The notes beneath the pieces were generated by a model. That model had not been told where the DNA came from. It saw only the letters and a program-made list of their open reading frames with translations, and did no database searches. Below, in pieces: positions 45,901 through 53,498 of a DNA stretch of 64,000 nucleotides. This stretch comes from an uncultured Carboxylicivirga sp. Lineage in GTDB: Bacteria; Bacteroidota; Bacteroidia; Bacteroidales; Marinilabiliaceae. The stretch spans positions 1-64,000 of the forward strand of contig CANLLN010000021.1 in assembly GCA_947491945.1 (NCBI GenBank), read 5' to 3'. The first letter of the stretch is position 1; every line of letters starts with the position of its first letter. Position numbers and translations under genes: made by a program.

Positions 45901-46191
45901 GTCGTCAGCCGGAGCATTTAGTGTTGTGATAAACGCATAGGCCTTATCTAGTTGCCGGGCATATAAAAACGAGCGAATGGTTTTATACAGTAGCCGAAAA
46001 CGCTCGTCATCTTGTGGGCGAATGCTATCGTAGCGTAAAATTTCGGCTCCTTTCTTTGCTGCAAGTGAATAATTCCCTGCCGAATAATGCTTCGTAAAAT
46101 ATAATATGTTGGTACTTGTTTCCTGGGAATGACTTTTATTTGAGGGTGCTAAAAGGCACATTATTAGTATGATAGTCTTAAGACTTTTCAT
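42967..46191 (-). CDS. Secreted TPR-CHAT domain protein (caspase-like peptidase)
   Basis: A 1,074-residue protein with a signal peptide, started at the ATG at 46191; an upstream TTG adds seven residues. About 600 residues of TPR repeats are followed by a CHAT domain. The catalytic His is H905 (LAMHSIN) and Cys is C950 (SSCSSGSG), both intact, and SLARAFTFAGV...LWPVND completes the family block. A C-terminal hydrophobic helix and RRR end (last 25 residues) anchors it in the membrane. CHAT peptidases are usually activated by partners through their TPR region. It shares an 84-base control region with a GG-leader peptide gene. Confidence 0.87.
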   Translation of the reverse strand: MKSLKTIILIMCLLAPSNKSHSQETSTNILYFTKHYSAGNYSLAAKKGAEILRYDSIRPQDDERFRLLYKTIRSFLYARQLDKAYAFITTLNAPADDPLLADYIKLYQGIMALTCNRTQQAKVLLNQLLIHPNNGFLVDSVRAKIYHNLSIIYGQEEQHAQRLNYLAKSFELEKKNLLNNQNYESYNVSVEVYTATLYGKYRQYEKAYRVLQEALIQPFNQHINNYNHALYQNYIDLLLRMGLQDKAKHEIIALTKFYENHELQFKEEYANFLISLANHYKRQNNYTNCILYATRTLSITSLNNYSKPTRSSAHMLLATTYFDLQQYDKMKYYLLKEVAESKQGNLRNLADAYLSTAEYLAKLYEDETAYAYIDSAQQVYYHQLKLPLSKNFENILALAYYELGQYNQCLFHLNNVGQILSENKNYTHYLFWDNKYEKALCFNRLDKYHQSYRLLTQVIDEMLTKYPHLQDPASSIQDSRFAMLYRKVNIELAHGLNRQYRASNELTHLKEAMTYIEAAGRGLERLRSKQYYDRDRLVTGKLYDDFTRNSASIAMALHKATNDQQYLHQAFNFIQKGKSYALLQGVADKQYKLNSGVPIDMINALNKNKEQYDRYLMRYNDALFTHSSDSTLLAQLNKQMDRCMSNIDSINMLIKIDFPLYEQEKAQRPYLSIAETQQRLQANQCIIDYYETETEIFRFTINTDTFHCAIIPKDAAFKQSFQRVIEELSNPFVGQGTSEKMQRFAGAAHLLYKRLLGDVQSLINDKELIIVPHSELSYLAFEALLTKDYSHKKPNFKDYPWLIKQQAISYSYNTALLNNVSSQARIFQKVIAFAPHYSGHTNPQNINLETMRQLDSLLPSLPGAQKELSAIESSFSVIAFEGEEATRPRFIASMQSDAILHLAMHSINNEAQPFNSQLIFSSHKGQSGGFKAGELYNYNIKSPLAVLSSCSSGSGYKHKGEGLLSLARAFTFAGVEAQVMTLWPVNDQSGANLIKHFYAKLKDGLNKNSAMRESKLNYLAAADGIRSHPYYWASYVLSGNTNAIEQKMPKGKRITLLALALLSGMLVFYYIRRR

Positions 46192-46220
46192 TTCTTCAAA
46201 AAAAAGTTTCAAAAATGGTG

Positions 46221-46234
46221 TTACGATTTACGAT
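46221..46234. repeat. Tandem 7-bp repeat TTACGAT x2 in the CHAT-peptide intergenic gap
   Basis: TTACGAT occurs twice head-to-tail at 46221-46227 and 46228-46234 in the 84-base divergent gap between the CHAT gene and the leader-peptide gene. The placement suggests a shared regulatory site. No -7 element is clear. Confidence 0.35.
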
Positions 46235-46275
46235 TTCTGCAATTAACCTATAGAAACCATTAACAAATCAAGATT

Positions 46276-46419
46276 ATGAGATCATCAGTTAACCCAAAGA
46301 AACAAGAGCAATATAAAAAGTTTATGGCAAAAGACGCTGCTTTTTTAAAAAAGGTTGTTGGCGGAGAAGGCACCGGAGCCAATCCTAAGCGTCCTGAGGA
46401 CATAAAAATTAAAATATAA
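46276..46419 (+). CDS. Small Gly-Gly-leader peptide precursor (47 residues)
   Basis: A complete 47-codon gene, too short for routine calling. The first 30 residues are a highly basic, helix-prone leader ending in KKVVGG. Cleavage after GG would release a 17-residue peptide (EGTGANPKRPEDIKIKI). The double-Gly site fits the C39 peptidase-ABC exporter encoded 1.7 kb downstream. No cysteine is present, so no disulphide or thioether modification is expected in the mature part. It lies between the divergent CHAT gene and a winged-helix gene. No homologue recognised; the cleavage site is inferred from the exporter. Confidence 0.7.
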   Translation: MRSSVNPKKQEQYKKFMAKDAAFLKKVVGGEGTGANPKRPEDIKIKI

Positions 46420-46509
46420 GTAATTCCTAAGTAGGTGTTAGGCGGCTTTGGACGAGTGCGCTGAGCGAAAAAGAGATTAGATATATTTAAGATTATCCCG
46501 ATTAGAAGA

Positions 46510-46618
46510 AGTCTGAATGCAGACTCACTGTAGGTGAAAAGAAGGTAGAGCGGTTCCCCCTGTAGATTCCCAAATTTTTACATTCCCCATAAACACCGTT
46601 CTCCTTCTTTACCTTACA
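46510..46618 (+). promoter_or_regulatory. RNA structural region upstream of the winged-helix gene
   Basis: A short perfect hairpin AGTCTG-AATG-CAGACT lies at 46510-46525. Downstream is a long imperfect stem: AAAGAAGG at 46538-46545 pairs with CCTTCTTT at 46603-46610, with inner CGGT/ACCG pairing. There is no T-tract. The rest of the gap (46420-46666) contains no gene. It might be an attenuator or riboregulator between the peptide and regulator genes. Confidence 0.4.
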
Positions 46619-46666
46619 TTGAGCTGGTTAATAGGAAATAAGTTGCCCCAGTACGAAGTTCACAAA

Positions 46667-46903
46667 ATGATTGCACTGATTGATGTTGAAATCAGAGGCA
46701 GGAAAACCGGCTCTCCTAACGTCCTTGCCGGGCGTTTGTGTATGTCGGTGCGTATGCTTTTCTTTTATATAGATACCATGAAGGCGCTGGGAGCTAGCAT
46801 ACGTTTTTCGAAGGAGAATAACACCTTTGAATATGAGCAGTCTGGATATTTTAAAGACGGCATTCAGTGGGTGCTTTGCAAGGCCGAAACCGGAACGGAA
46901 TGA
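46667..46903 (+). CDS. Small winged helix-turn-helix protein (HTH_11-like)
   Basis: A 78-residue protein if started at the ATG at 46667; the frame stays open to a TTG at 46619. The sequence follows the winged-helix pattern RGRKTGSPNVLAGRLCMSVRMLFFYIDTMKALGA, with wing residues SIRFSKENNTFEYEQSG. This matches the DeoR/WYL-type HTH_11 fold without an effector domain. It lies between the leader-peptide gene and the HlyD/C39 exporter genes, so it is a likely local regulator of this locus. Effector unknown. Confidence 0.7.
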   Translation: MIALIDVEIRGRKTGSPNVLAGRLCMSVRMLFFYIDTMKALGASIRFSKENNTFEYEQSGYFKDGIQWVLCKAETGTE

Positions 46904-46985
46904 TAGTTAGCAGGGCAATGTTAAGTTAGCTGTGTTGTTGCCAGCATTAAAAACACTACTTTTAGGCTGATAGCTAAGAAAAAAT

Positions 46986-48164
46986 ATGCCTGAAAAAATC
47001 TCCACAGAGGAACATCCTTACCGAAATAAATATCACAACTATACGCATATGCATTATCGGGGGCACAGTTTGTACTGGCTCTTGCTAATCATCGTTTTCG
47101 CAGTTTTAGGATCCCTGCCCTTTATCAAGGTGGATGTGTCGGTGCAAAGCCGCGGACAAATTAATGCTGTGCATAAAACAGTGGCACTAACGGCTCCACT
47201 AACAGCAAGAGTGAAGAGTATCTCCATGCATGAAAATTTAAGGGTAAAAAGGGGCGATACACTTGTGGTAATGGATCATAGCGGCATCTCAGGTGAGATG
47301 AACGCTATTAGGCAGCAACTGACTCTTCATCAGTCGTATATCGCAGACCTTAAGGCTTTGCGCCAAAGCAAAGAAGCTAAGCTGCAAACTCAGCTGTATA
47401 AAAGGGCATATGCCGATTATAGGCGCAGTATTGAAAAGCATGGGCGCAGAATCCAGAAGCTGAAGAATGATTTTAAGCGTACACAGTCTCTGTACAACGA
47501 CGGGGTAGTGCCCTCGTTGGAGCTGGAAGATGGAAAATTTAAGTTGGACGAAGCCCGCAATGAATTGGCTACTTATAAAACAGCCATGATGGCAGGTTGG
47601 GAGGGCGACCATCGGAATTATCTTTTATCAGTTCATGAGTTGAGGGGACGCATTGAACAGCTAAATCAGCAGCAACAGCAATATGTTTTAAGGGCACCCT
47701 TTGATGGTAGTGTGATTGATTTTAAAGGTATTGCCATCGGACATTTTTTAAATGAACAACAACATATAGCTTACCTATCGCCACACGAAGACCTAATCGC
47801 AGAGTGTTATCTGTCGCCGGGCGATATCGGTTTTATCCACGAGGGGATGCCGGTGAAACTACAGATAGACACTTATGATTATAATCAATGGGGGCTTATG
47901 GATGCCCGTGTTTTTGAGGTGGCTGATGATGTAACCATGAGGGAAGGACGTTATGCTTACCTGATTCGTTGCCGCCTTAGTAAGAATTACCTGAAATTGA
48001 AGCAAGGTCGTAAGGGGCCAATGAAAAAGGGGATGAGTTGCACGGCACGTTTTATAATTACGCGCCGCAGCTTATTTCAGCTATTGTTCGATAGTATTGA
48101 CGATTGGATCAACCCCAAAATAATGAACGAAACCAATTTTATCTCTCAAGCACCCAAACAATGA
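46986..48164 (+). CDS. HlyD-family membrane fusion protein
   Basis: A 392-residue inner-membrane-anchored protein. One transmembrane helix (about residues 30-50) is followed by a beta-barrel/lipoyl domain (VDVSVQSRGQINAV, LRVKRGDTLVVMD), a long coiled coil (about 90-220) and a second lipoyl half (YVLRAPFDGSVIDFKG). It would link the C39 ABC exporter to an outer-membrane channel; no TolC-type gene is adjacent. Its TGA overlaps the exporter ATG (ATGA), so they are translationally coupled. Confidence 0.87.
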   Translation: MPEKISTEEHPYRNKYHNYTHMHYRGHSLYWLLLIIVFAVLGSLPFIKVDVSVQSRGQINAVHKTVALTAPLTARVKSISMHENLRVKRGDTLVVMDHSGISGEMNAIRQQLTLHQSYIADLKALRQSKEAKLQTQLYKRAYADYRRSIEKHGRRIQKLKNDFKRTQSLYNDGVVPSLELEDGKFKLDEARNELATYKTAMMAGWEGDHRNYLLSVHELRGRIEQLNQQQQQYVLRAPFDGSVIDFKGIAIGHFLNEQQHIAYLSPHEDLIAECYLSPGDIGFIHEGMPVKLQIDTYDYNQWGLMDARVFEVADDVTMREGRYAYLIRCRLSKNYLKLKQGRKGPMKKGMSCTARFIITRRSLFQLLFDSIDDWINPKIMNETNFISQAPKQ

Positions 48165-50332
48165 CCCTTAACGTTCAGCAATTTGATGCCACTGACTGTG
48201 GAGCTGCCTGTCTGGCTTCCGTCGCACGATACTATAAATTATATCTGCCTTTGTGGACCATCCGACGCAAGGCGGGTACCAATCGTGGGGGCACCAGCGC
48301 TTATGGCCTTATCCGGGCAGCCGAGCAGCTGGGTTTTGACGCTAAGGGGATAGTGATCGAAGCGCACGAATTAAATGATTTACCTACACCGGCCATTGCT
48401 CACCTGAAGATGCCTGGGGGTACGCATCATTTTGTGGTTATTTATAGGGTGGGTAAGAAAATGATAAAAATTATGGATCCGGCAACGGGGCGTATGGAAA
48501 GACTGACCCAGCAAGCATTCCTGGAACGGTGGACAGGGGTGGCAGTGTTACTCATTCCTGCGGCACAGTTTCAAAAGGGTGATAAAACCGTGTCCAATAT
48601 AGGTCGTTTCGCTCGTCTTATCGGGCCGCACCGATCCGTATTTGTACAGGCGGGTTTTGGTGCTTTGGCTTTTTCATTGCTAGGTTTGTCTACAGCTTTT
48701 TACATTCAAAAACTGACCGATTTTGTGTTGGTGGGGCATAATCATAACTTACTTCACCTCATGGGTGTTATCATGATTTTAGTATTTATCACTCAGCTTC
48801 TTATTGGCATATTACAATCATGGTTTGTGCTGCGCGTGAGCCAAAATATCGATACCTCGCTTATCTCGGGTTATTTTAGGCATTTGATACGCTTGCCACA
48901 AAAGTTTTATGACAGTATGCGAATTGGTGAGCTGATAGCGCGTATTAACGATGCTGTTAAAATACGCAATTTTATCAATCAGGTGGCGGTAGAAGCTGTT
49001 GTTGATGCCCTTATTGTGCTAGTGGCCTTTGTGGTTATGTTCTTTTTCAGCTGGCGCCTGGCACTACTGGCTTACAGCGTTGTACCGCTTTACGTATTGT
49101 TGTTTTTTATTACCAATGCTTTTAACCGGCGGCTGGAGCGTGCCCGCATGGAGGAGACCGCCGAGCTGGAGATACAGCTTGTGGAGTCATTGAGGTCGGT
49201 TAAGACCATTAAGCAGATGGGTGCCGAGGGTCATTTTGCCGACGCTGTGGATCATCGTTTGATGCGTCTGCTTCATAAAGTATACCAGTCGGGTAAGATG
49301 GATATTTTTTCTGTTTCGGGCATGCAGTTGATTAATCGCTGCATTACGCTTGCAATTTTATGGTTGGGTGCCGGCCTTGTAATACAAACCGAACTAACAG
49401 CTGGCGAGCTCATGTCGTTTTTCGCTATAACGGCATTCTTCACAGGGCCAGTGGCACGCCTAACGGCTATTAATAAGAGTGTTCATGGAGCCCTCATTGC
49501 CATGGATCGACTTTTTGAGTTGCTGGAATTGGAGGCGGAGAGAGGCTCAGAGGATGGATTGCCCTTTACCCATGAGGATGTTGGGGAAATACAATTTTCA
49601 GGAGTGGATTTTTCTTATTCCCTGGAGCAGACTTTATTTTGTAATTTCTACGCTACCATAAAGCCCGGTGTCGTTACTGTATTGCTGGGTGATAGTGGCT
49701 CGGGTAAGTCCACACTGGCAGCACTTATACAGGGGCTTTATCCGTTGGATGGCGGACGCATTACCATTGGCGACTATGATGTAAGTCAGCTGTGCCTGGG
49801 TGATTTACGCCGTGTTGTGGGTATTGTGCCCCAGCAGATTGAACTTTTTGCCGGTAATGTTATTGATAATATTGCCCTGGGAGATGGTCAGCCCGATGTG
49901 CGCCGCATCAACGATATTATTAAAGCACTAAGGTTGAGTGAGTGCATTGAACATTTACCTGAAGGACTCTATACCTGGTTAGGCGAGAATGCAGTACAGC
50001 TATCGGGTGGCCAACGTCAGCGACTGGCCATAGCCCGTCTGTTGTATCTGAACCCGCAGGTGTATATCTTCGACGAGGCCACCTCGTATTTAGATGATCG
50101 CTCCGAGGCCGTGGTTAAGAAAGTAATAGAACAGCTCAAGGCCGATGGCAAAACCATAATAATGGTGGCACATCGCATGAGTGTTATGGATTTGGCTGAT
50201 GAGGTTATGGTTTTTGATCGGGGTAAGATTCTACAGGCGGGTAAGGTGGAAGTCCTCAAGACCGATCGGCAAGGGCGATTCTATGAGATGTGGAAACATC
50301 ACCATGGAGGGATGACTTTATCCGGAAAATAG
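48161..50332 (+). CDS. Peptidase-C39-containing ABC exporter (PCAT)
   Basis: A 723-residue protein from the ATG at 48161. An N-terminal C39 protease has the catalytic triad C13 (DATDCGAAC, with oxyanion Q7), H90 (THHFVVIY) and D106 (IMDPATG), all intact. It is followed by an exporter transmembrane domain (about residues 160-440) and an ATPase with Walker A GDSGSGKST from residue 510, LSGGQRQRLAIAR and DEATSYLD. PCATs remove a Gly-Gly leader and export the core peptide. The nearby 47-residue precursor is its best candidate substrate. Coupled to the HlyD gene. Confidence 0.93.
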   Translation: MTLNVQQFDATDCGAACLASVARYYKLYLPLWTIRRKAGTNRGGTSAYGLIRAAEQLGFDAKGIVIEAHELNDLPTPAIAHLKMPGGTHHFVVIYRVGKKMIKIMDPATGRMERLTQQAFLERWTGVAVLLIPAAQFQKGDKTVSNIGRFARLIGPHRSVFVQAGFGALAFSLLGLSTAFYIQKLTDFVLVGHNHNLLHLMGVIMILVFITQLLIGILQSWFVLRVSQNIDTSLISGYFRHLIRLPQKFYDSMRIGELIARINDAVKIRNFINQVAVEAVVDALIVLVAFVVMFFFSWRLALLAYSVVPLYVLLFFITNAFNRRLERARMEETAELEIQLVESLRSVKTIKQMGAEGHFADAVDHRLMRLLHKVYQSGKMDIFSVSGMQLINRCITLAILWLGAGLVIQTELTAGELMSFFAITAFFTGPVARLTAINKSVHGALIAMDRLFELLELEAERGSEDGLPFTHEDVGEIQFSGVDFSYSLEQTLFCNFYATIKPGVVTVLLGDSGSGKSTLAALIQGLYPLDGGRITIGDYDVSQLCLGDLRRVVGIVPQQIELFAGNVIDNIALGDGQPDVRRINDIIKALRLSECIEHLPEGLYTWLGENAVQLSGGQRQRLAIARLLYLNPQVYIFDEATSYLDDRSEAVVKKVIEQLKADGKTIIMVAHRMSVMDLADEVMVFDRGKILQAGKVEVLKTDRQGRFYEMWKHHHGGMTLSGK

Positions 50333-50413
50333 TTTGGCAGATATTAATGATTACCCTTGGCCTGCCAGCAGCTTAAAATGATGGCATGGGCAGTTTTCAA
50401 TATCAATTTTAGC

Positions 50414-50421
50414 TACTTTTG
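50414..50421 (+). promoter_or_regulatory. Putative MATE gene -7 element (TACTTTTG)
   Basis: TACTTTTG matches TAnnTTTG and lies 27 bases before the MATE ATG, separating it transcriptionally from the exporter genes. Confidence 0.4.
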
Positions 50422-50448
50422 TGCCTTCATTGTTTTAAGTTCAAGCAG

Positions 50449-51783
50449 ATGAAGAACAAATATGCAGCCCATTACTGGCCCAACCTAAAGCTGGCGACTC
50501 CGGTTGTGTTGTCGCAAGCCGGTCAGATGCTGGTTAACGTTGCCGATACCGTGATGGTAGGACGTGTGGGTACGATTCCCCTGGCCGCCGCCTCCTTTGC
50601 CAATAGTATCTTTATTAATGTATTGGTGCTGGGCATGGGTATTTCTTTTGCCCTCACACCGCTTGTGGGAAAGGCCTTTGGAGCTCGTGATAAGAAAGAA
50701 TGTGCCTACTGGTTTCAGCAGGGTATTTTTGCCAACCTTATCATCGGGGTTTTATTAACCTTGGTGGCCGGCGCCATTGTCTGGGCTATGCCCTACATGG
50801 GACAGGAGGATGGTGTTGCCGAAGCTGCTATACCCTATTATCTCTTACTAATTGCTTCCATCATACCACTTCAGCTTTTTAATAGTTACAAGCAGTTTGC
50901 CGAAGGTTTGAGTAACACTCGTATTGCCATGTTTATAACCATTGGCGGCAATGTGTTAAATGTGTTTCTCAATTACGTATTTATCTACGGCCACTTTGGT
51001 GCGCCGGCCCTGGGGCTGGTGGGTGCAGGCATCGGCACACTGGTATCGCGAATAGTAATGGCACTTGTTTTTGTGTGGCTGTCATATCAGATTCGCTTAT
51101 TTAAGGATTACCGGGGTTTTTATGTTACCCGTTTTTCGACCTCGGCTTTTGTGCGTATCTGGCGCTTGGGTCTTCCCATTGGTTTGCAGTCGGTCATTGA
51201 GGTATTTGCTTTTAGCCTGGGCAGTATTATGATGGGATGGTTGAATGCGGTGAGTCTGGCTGCACATCAAATTGTGTTAAGTATGGCCAGTGTAACTTAT
51301 ATGATGTCATCGGGGCTGGCTTCGGCAACCACCATTAAGGTGAGTATTCTGCGCGGGCGCAAGGAGTATGCAGCTCTTAAAGATAGTGCTTTCGCTTCGC
51401 TTCATCTGGTTATACTATTCATGACGGCCATGAGTGTGCTGTTTTTGCTCTTGCGTTACTGGCTGCCATCTCTTTTTGTCGATGAGCAAGAGGTGATTAA
51501 TGTGGCGGCTAGCTTGATGTTGGTAGCCGGGTTATTTCAGATATCGGATGGGATACAAGTAGTTGCACTTGGTATTTTACGCGGTCTGGAAGATGTGGTG
51601 ATGCCAGTGATTGGTGCCGGTGTGGCCTTTTTGCTGATTGCTTTGCCTACCGCTTATTTAAGTACTTTTACATTGGATATAGGCCCTATGGGCATATGGA
51701 TAGGTTATCTTTCGGGCCTGGTATCAGCCGGTAGTTTTTTGCTTTGGCGTTTCAGAATGTTATATCGTAAAAAATATGCCTGA
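50449..51783 (+). CDS. MATE family efflux transporter
   Basis: A 444-residue inner-membrane protein from the ATG at 50449. Twelve predicted transmembrane helices with the MATE motifs LATPVVLSQAGQMLVNVADTVMVGR and the second-half LPIGLQSVIEV segment. It is a Na+ or H+ driven exporter of cationic compounds (NorM-type). It follows the peptide-exporter genes but has its own promoter, so its link to them is uncertain. Substrate unknown. Confidence 0.9.
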   Translation: MKNKYAAHYWPNLKLATPVVLSQAGQMLVNVADTVMVGRVGTIPLAAASFANSIFINVLVLGMGISFALTPLVGKAFGARDKKECAYWFQQGIFANLIIGVLLTLVAGAIVWAMPYMGQEDGVAEAAIPYYLLLIASIIPLQLFNSYKQFAEGLSNTRIAMFITIGGNVLNVFLNYVFIYGHFGAPALGLVGAGIGTLVSRIVMALVFVWLSYQIRLFKDYRGFYVTRFSTSAFVRIWRLGLPIGLQSVIEVFAFSLGSIMMGWLNAVSLAAHQIVLSMASVTYMMSSGLASATTIKVSILRGRKEYAALKDSAFASLHLVILFMTAMSVLFLLLRYWLPSLFVDEQEVINVAASLMLVAGLFQISDGIQVVALGILRGLEDVVMPVIGAGVAFLLIALPTAYLSTFTLDIGPMGIWIGYLSGLVSAGSFLLWRFRMLYRKKYA

Positions 51784-51841
51784 AAACAGCCATTTGATTG
51801 TTGATGATTGGCATTACTAATGGTCGGAGTAAAATAAAGTT

Positions 51842-51863
51842 GCCCACCCCCTCAGGGGTAGGC
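51842..51863 (-). terminator. Weak hairpin, possible terminator of the small membrane gene
   Basis: An approximately 9-bp stem (GCCCACCCC/GGGGTAGGC, one mismatch) around CTCA lies just after the small gene's stop. On the minus strand it is followed by AACTTTATTTT, only moderately T-rich. Confidence 0.4.
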
Positions 51864-51873
51864 GATATTTTCC

Positions 51874-52044
51874 TCACTCAAGCACTCTGTTCAGAATAAT
51901 ATGAACGGCAATGCCACCAATAAGCAGTAGCGCGGCCAAAGCGAGCGGCGTGTTACTAACGATTGGATTCATGGCATAAACAGCCAAAACAACAACGCCG
52001 GCAATAATGAGGAGAATTCCGAAATTCTTAAGAAATGTATTCAT
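51874..52044 (-). CDS. Small two-helix membrane protein (56 residues)
   Basis: A 56-residue protein from the ATG at 52044. Two hydrophobic segments (about residues 8-25 and 31-49) separated by MNPIVSN, with few charges, indicate a hairpin inner-membrane protein. Such short conserved proteins occur in many Bacteroidota, function unknown. It is transcribed alone between the MATE gene and the ECF locus. Confidence 0.65.
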   Translation of the reverse strand: MNTFLKNFGILLIIAGVVVLAVYAMNPIVSNTPLALAALLLIGGIAVHIILNRVLE

Positions 52045-52156
52045 GGTGCAATTTTTATTAGGTATTTTTAAATATACAAACAATTCGTTTTTATTCAAAG
52101 TGACATGAGTAGCTTGATGTTGGCCATCGATTTTTTTGTAAAAAATGTTGTTGGTG

Positions 52157-52186
52157 TTCCAACCATGGCAGGCTTTTATCCGTCAT
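52157..52186 (+). promoter_or_regulatory. Putative ECF sigma promoter (TTCCAACC-N16-CGTCAT)
   Basis: TTCCAACC at 52157-52164, a 16-base spacer, and CGTCAT at 52181-52186, 21 bases before the lipoprotein ATG. The identical bipartite element occurs at 55079-55108 with the same spacer. AAC/CGTC is the core pattern of ECF promoters, and the sigma gene is in the operon it would drive, so it is probably autoregulated. Confidence 0.65.
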
Positions 52187-52207
52187 TAAAATAAGTAGAT
52201 TAGAAGA

Positions 52208-52948
52208 ATGAAGAAACACTATCTTTTACATACACTGTTTACCTTATTAATGTTCAGTAGTTGCCAGAAGGATGAGTTTACCTATCCCGTTGCGGTAAAG
52301 ATGGAAATTGCTATTGCTGAGGGAAATGCATCGCACCTTAATTTCACCCATGGATATATATTATTCGATCAGATAACTTTCGAAGGACAAAGGCGACAAG
52401 GTGAGGATGTGTATTTCGCCACCCGATCCGATGATGAAATTGGTCCTGTGTATTTCCAGTATGGAGATAAGGTTCGAGTGAAGGATTTTGATATTCCTCA
52501 AGGTATCTACAGCAGCATGCGATGGCGCTTTGAACTCGAGGACATGGATGATATTGGTGACGATACAGATTCGAGCAATTATGATGAAGTAGATGAAAAT
52601 CTGTTGGATGAGGGTGGATTACTGTTGGTGGGCAGTTATCGTGCGCTGGACGGCACAGTTTTACCTTTATACATAGTTGTTGATGACGGTGAGCTTTTGG
52701 TAGCAGATACAAAAGGAGGTGATTCGTATGGAGATATTACTTTATCGACAGAGAATACCTATAATGCCTGCTTGGTGTTGGATCCTTACTATGCCTTGCA
52801 AGCTGTAGCACCTGAATCGTTGGAGGCCGCCGAACGCAGTGATAATGATGGTGTGGAGTATATCGAAATATCAGAGGATGAGAATGAGGCCTTATTTGAA
52901 ATAATACTATACCGGCTGCAAAATTCAATAAGTGTAGTTATTGAATAG
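52208..52948 (+). CDS. Lipoprotein, first gene of the ECF sigma operon
   Basis: A 246-residue lipoprotein with signal peptide and lipobox FSSC (acylated C19). The remainder is beta-rich and strongly acidic, without known motif. Its architecture resembles the lipoprotein at 55156 (similar length, SYRALDGTVLPLYIVV versus SGTYDGTPFSIVS segments), and both look like DUF4382-type cell-surface or periplasmic proteins. It is followed 15 bases later by the sigma gene and is preceded by the ECF-type promoter. Probably a regulon product that acts in the envelope; role unknown. Confidence 0.72.
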   Translation: MKKHYLLHTLFTLLMFSSCQKDEFTYPVAVKMEIAIAEGNASHLNFTHGYILFDQITFEGQRRQGEDVYFATRSDDEIGPVYFQYGDKVRVKDFDIPQGIYSSMRWRFELEDMDDIGDDTDSSNYDEVDENLLDEGGLLLVGSYRALDGTVLPLYIVVDDGELLVADTKGGDSYGDITLSTENTYNACLVLDPYYALQAVAPESLEAAERSDNDGVEYIEISEDENEALFEIILYRLQNSISVVIE

Positions 52949-52963
52949 AACTTTATTGGGGCA

Positions 52964-53494
52964 ATGGATGATAATGATGAACAATTGCTGATAGCTTGTA
53001 GAAAAAATGAGCGTAAGGCACAGGAGCTGCTCTACCGTAAATATGCCGGTGAGATGCTGAGAATATGCCTGGCCTATGAGCCAGATCGCGACGCAGCAAA
53101 AGATATTTTACAGAATGCTTTTTTAAAGGTGTTTCGCAATATAGAAGCCTACAGTGGCGAGGGGGCTTTGAAGGCCTGGATACGAAGGATCATAACCAAT
53201 ACAGCCATTGATGCCTATCGCAAGCGGCAGCAAAGCCAAACCTTGCGGCTCGATGATCTGCAGGGAGCTATTGAGCCCTTTGAGGAGCAAAGCGATCCCC
53301 TGGTGTGTCAGGATTTGCTGCGCGAGGTTGAGAAGCTGCCCGATGGGGCACGCATGGTGTTTAATTTATATGCAATTGAAGGCTATGGCCATAAAGAAAT
53401 TGCTGAAAAACTAGGTATCAGCGAAGGTACCTCTAAGTCGCAGCTGAACAGGGCACGCAAGCTGTTGAATGAACAAATAATGAATAGTAACTAG
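52964..53494 (+). CDS. ECF-type RNA polymerase sigma factor
   Basis: A 176-residue ECF sigma factor. Region 2 is YRKYAGEMLRICLAYEPDRDAAKDILQNAFLKVFRN and KAWIRRIITNTAIDAYRKR; region 4 is the helix-turn-helix YAIEGYGHKEIAEKLGISEGTSKSQLNRARKLL. It directs RNA polymerase to a small promoter set, here probably the TTCCAACC-N16-CGTCAT sites at 52157 and 55079. It is followed four bases later by its putative membrane-bound anti-sigma factor. Confidence 0.93.
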   Translation: MDDNDEQLLIACRKNERKAQELLYRKYAGEMLRICLAYEPDRDAAKDILQNAFLKVFRNIEAYSGEGALKAWIRRIITNTAIDAYRKRQQSQTLRLDDLQGAIEPFEEQSDPLVCQDLLREVEKLPDGARMVFNLYAIEGYGHKEIAEKLGISEGTSKSQLNRARKLLNEQIMNSN

Positions 53495-53498
53495 GGTA

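Noticed and set aside
46904-46985. TACTTTTA near 46953 as a promoter for the HlyD-exporter pair
   Set aside because: It lacks the final G of TAnnTTTG and there is no convincing -33 element; the exporter genes may be transcribed from upstream.
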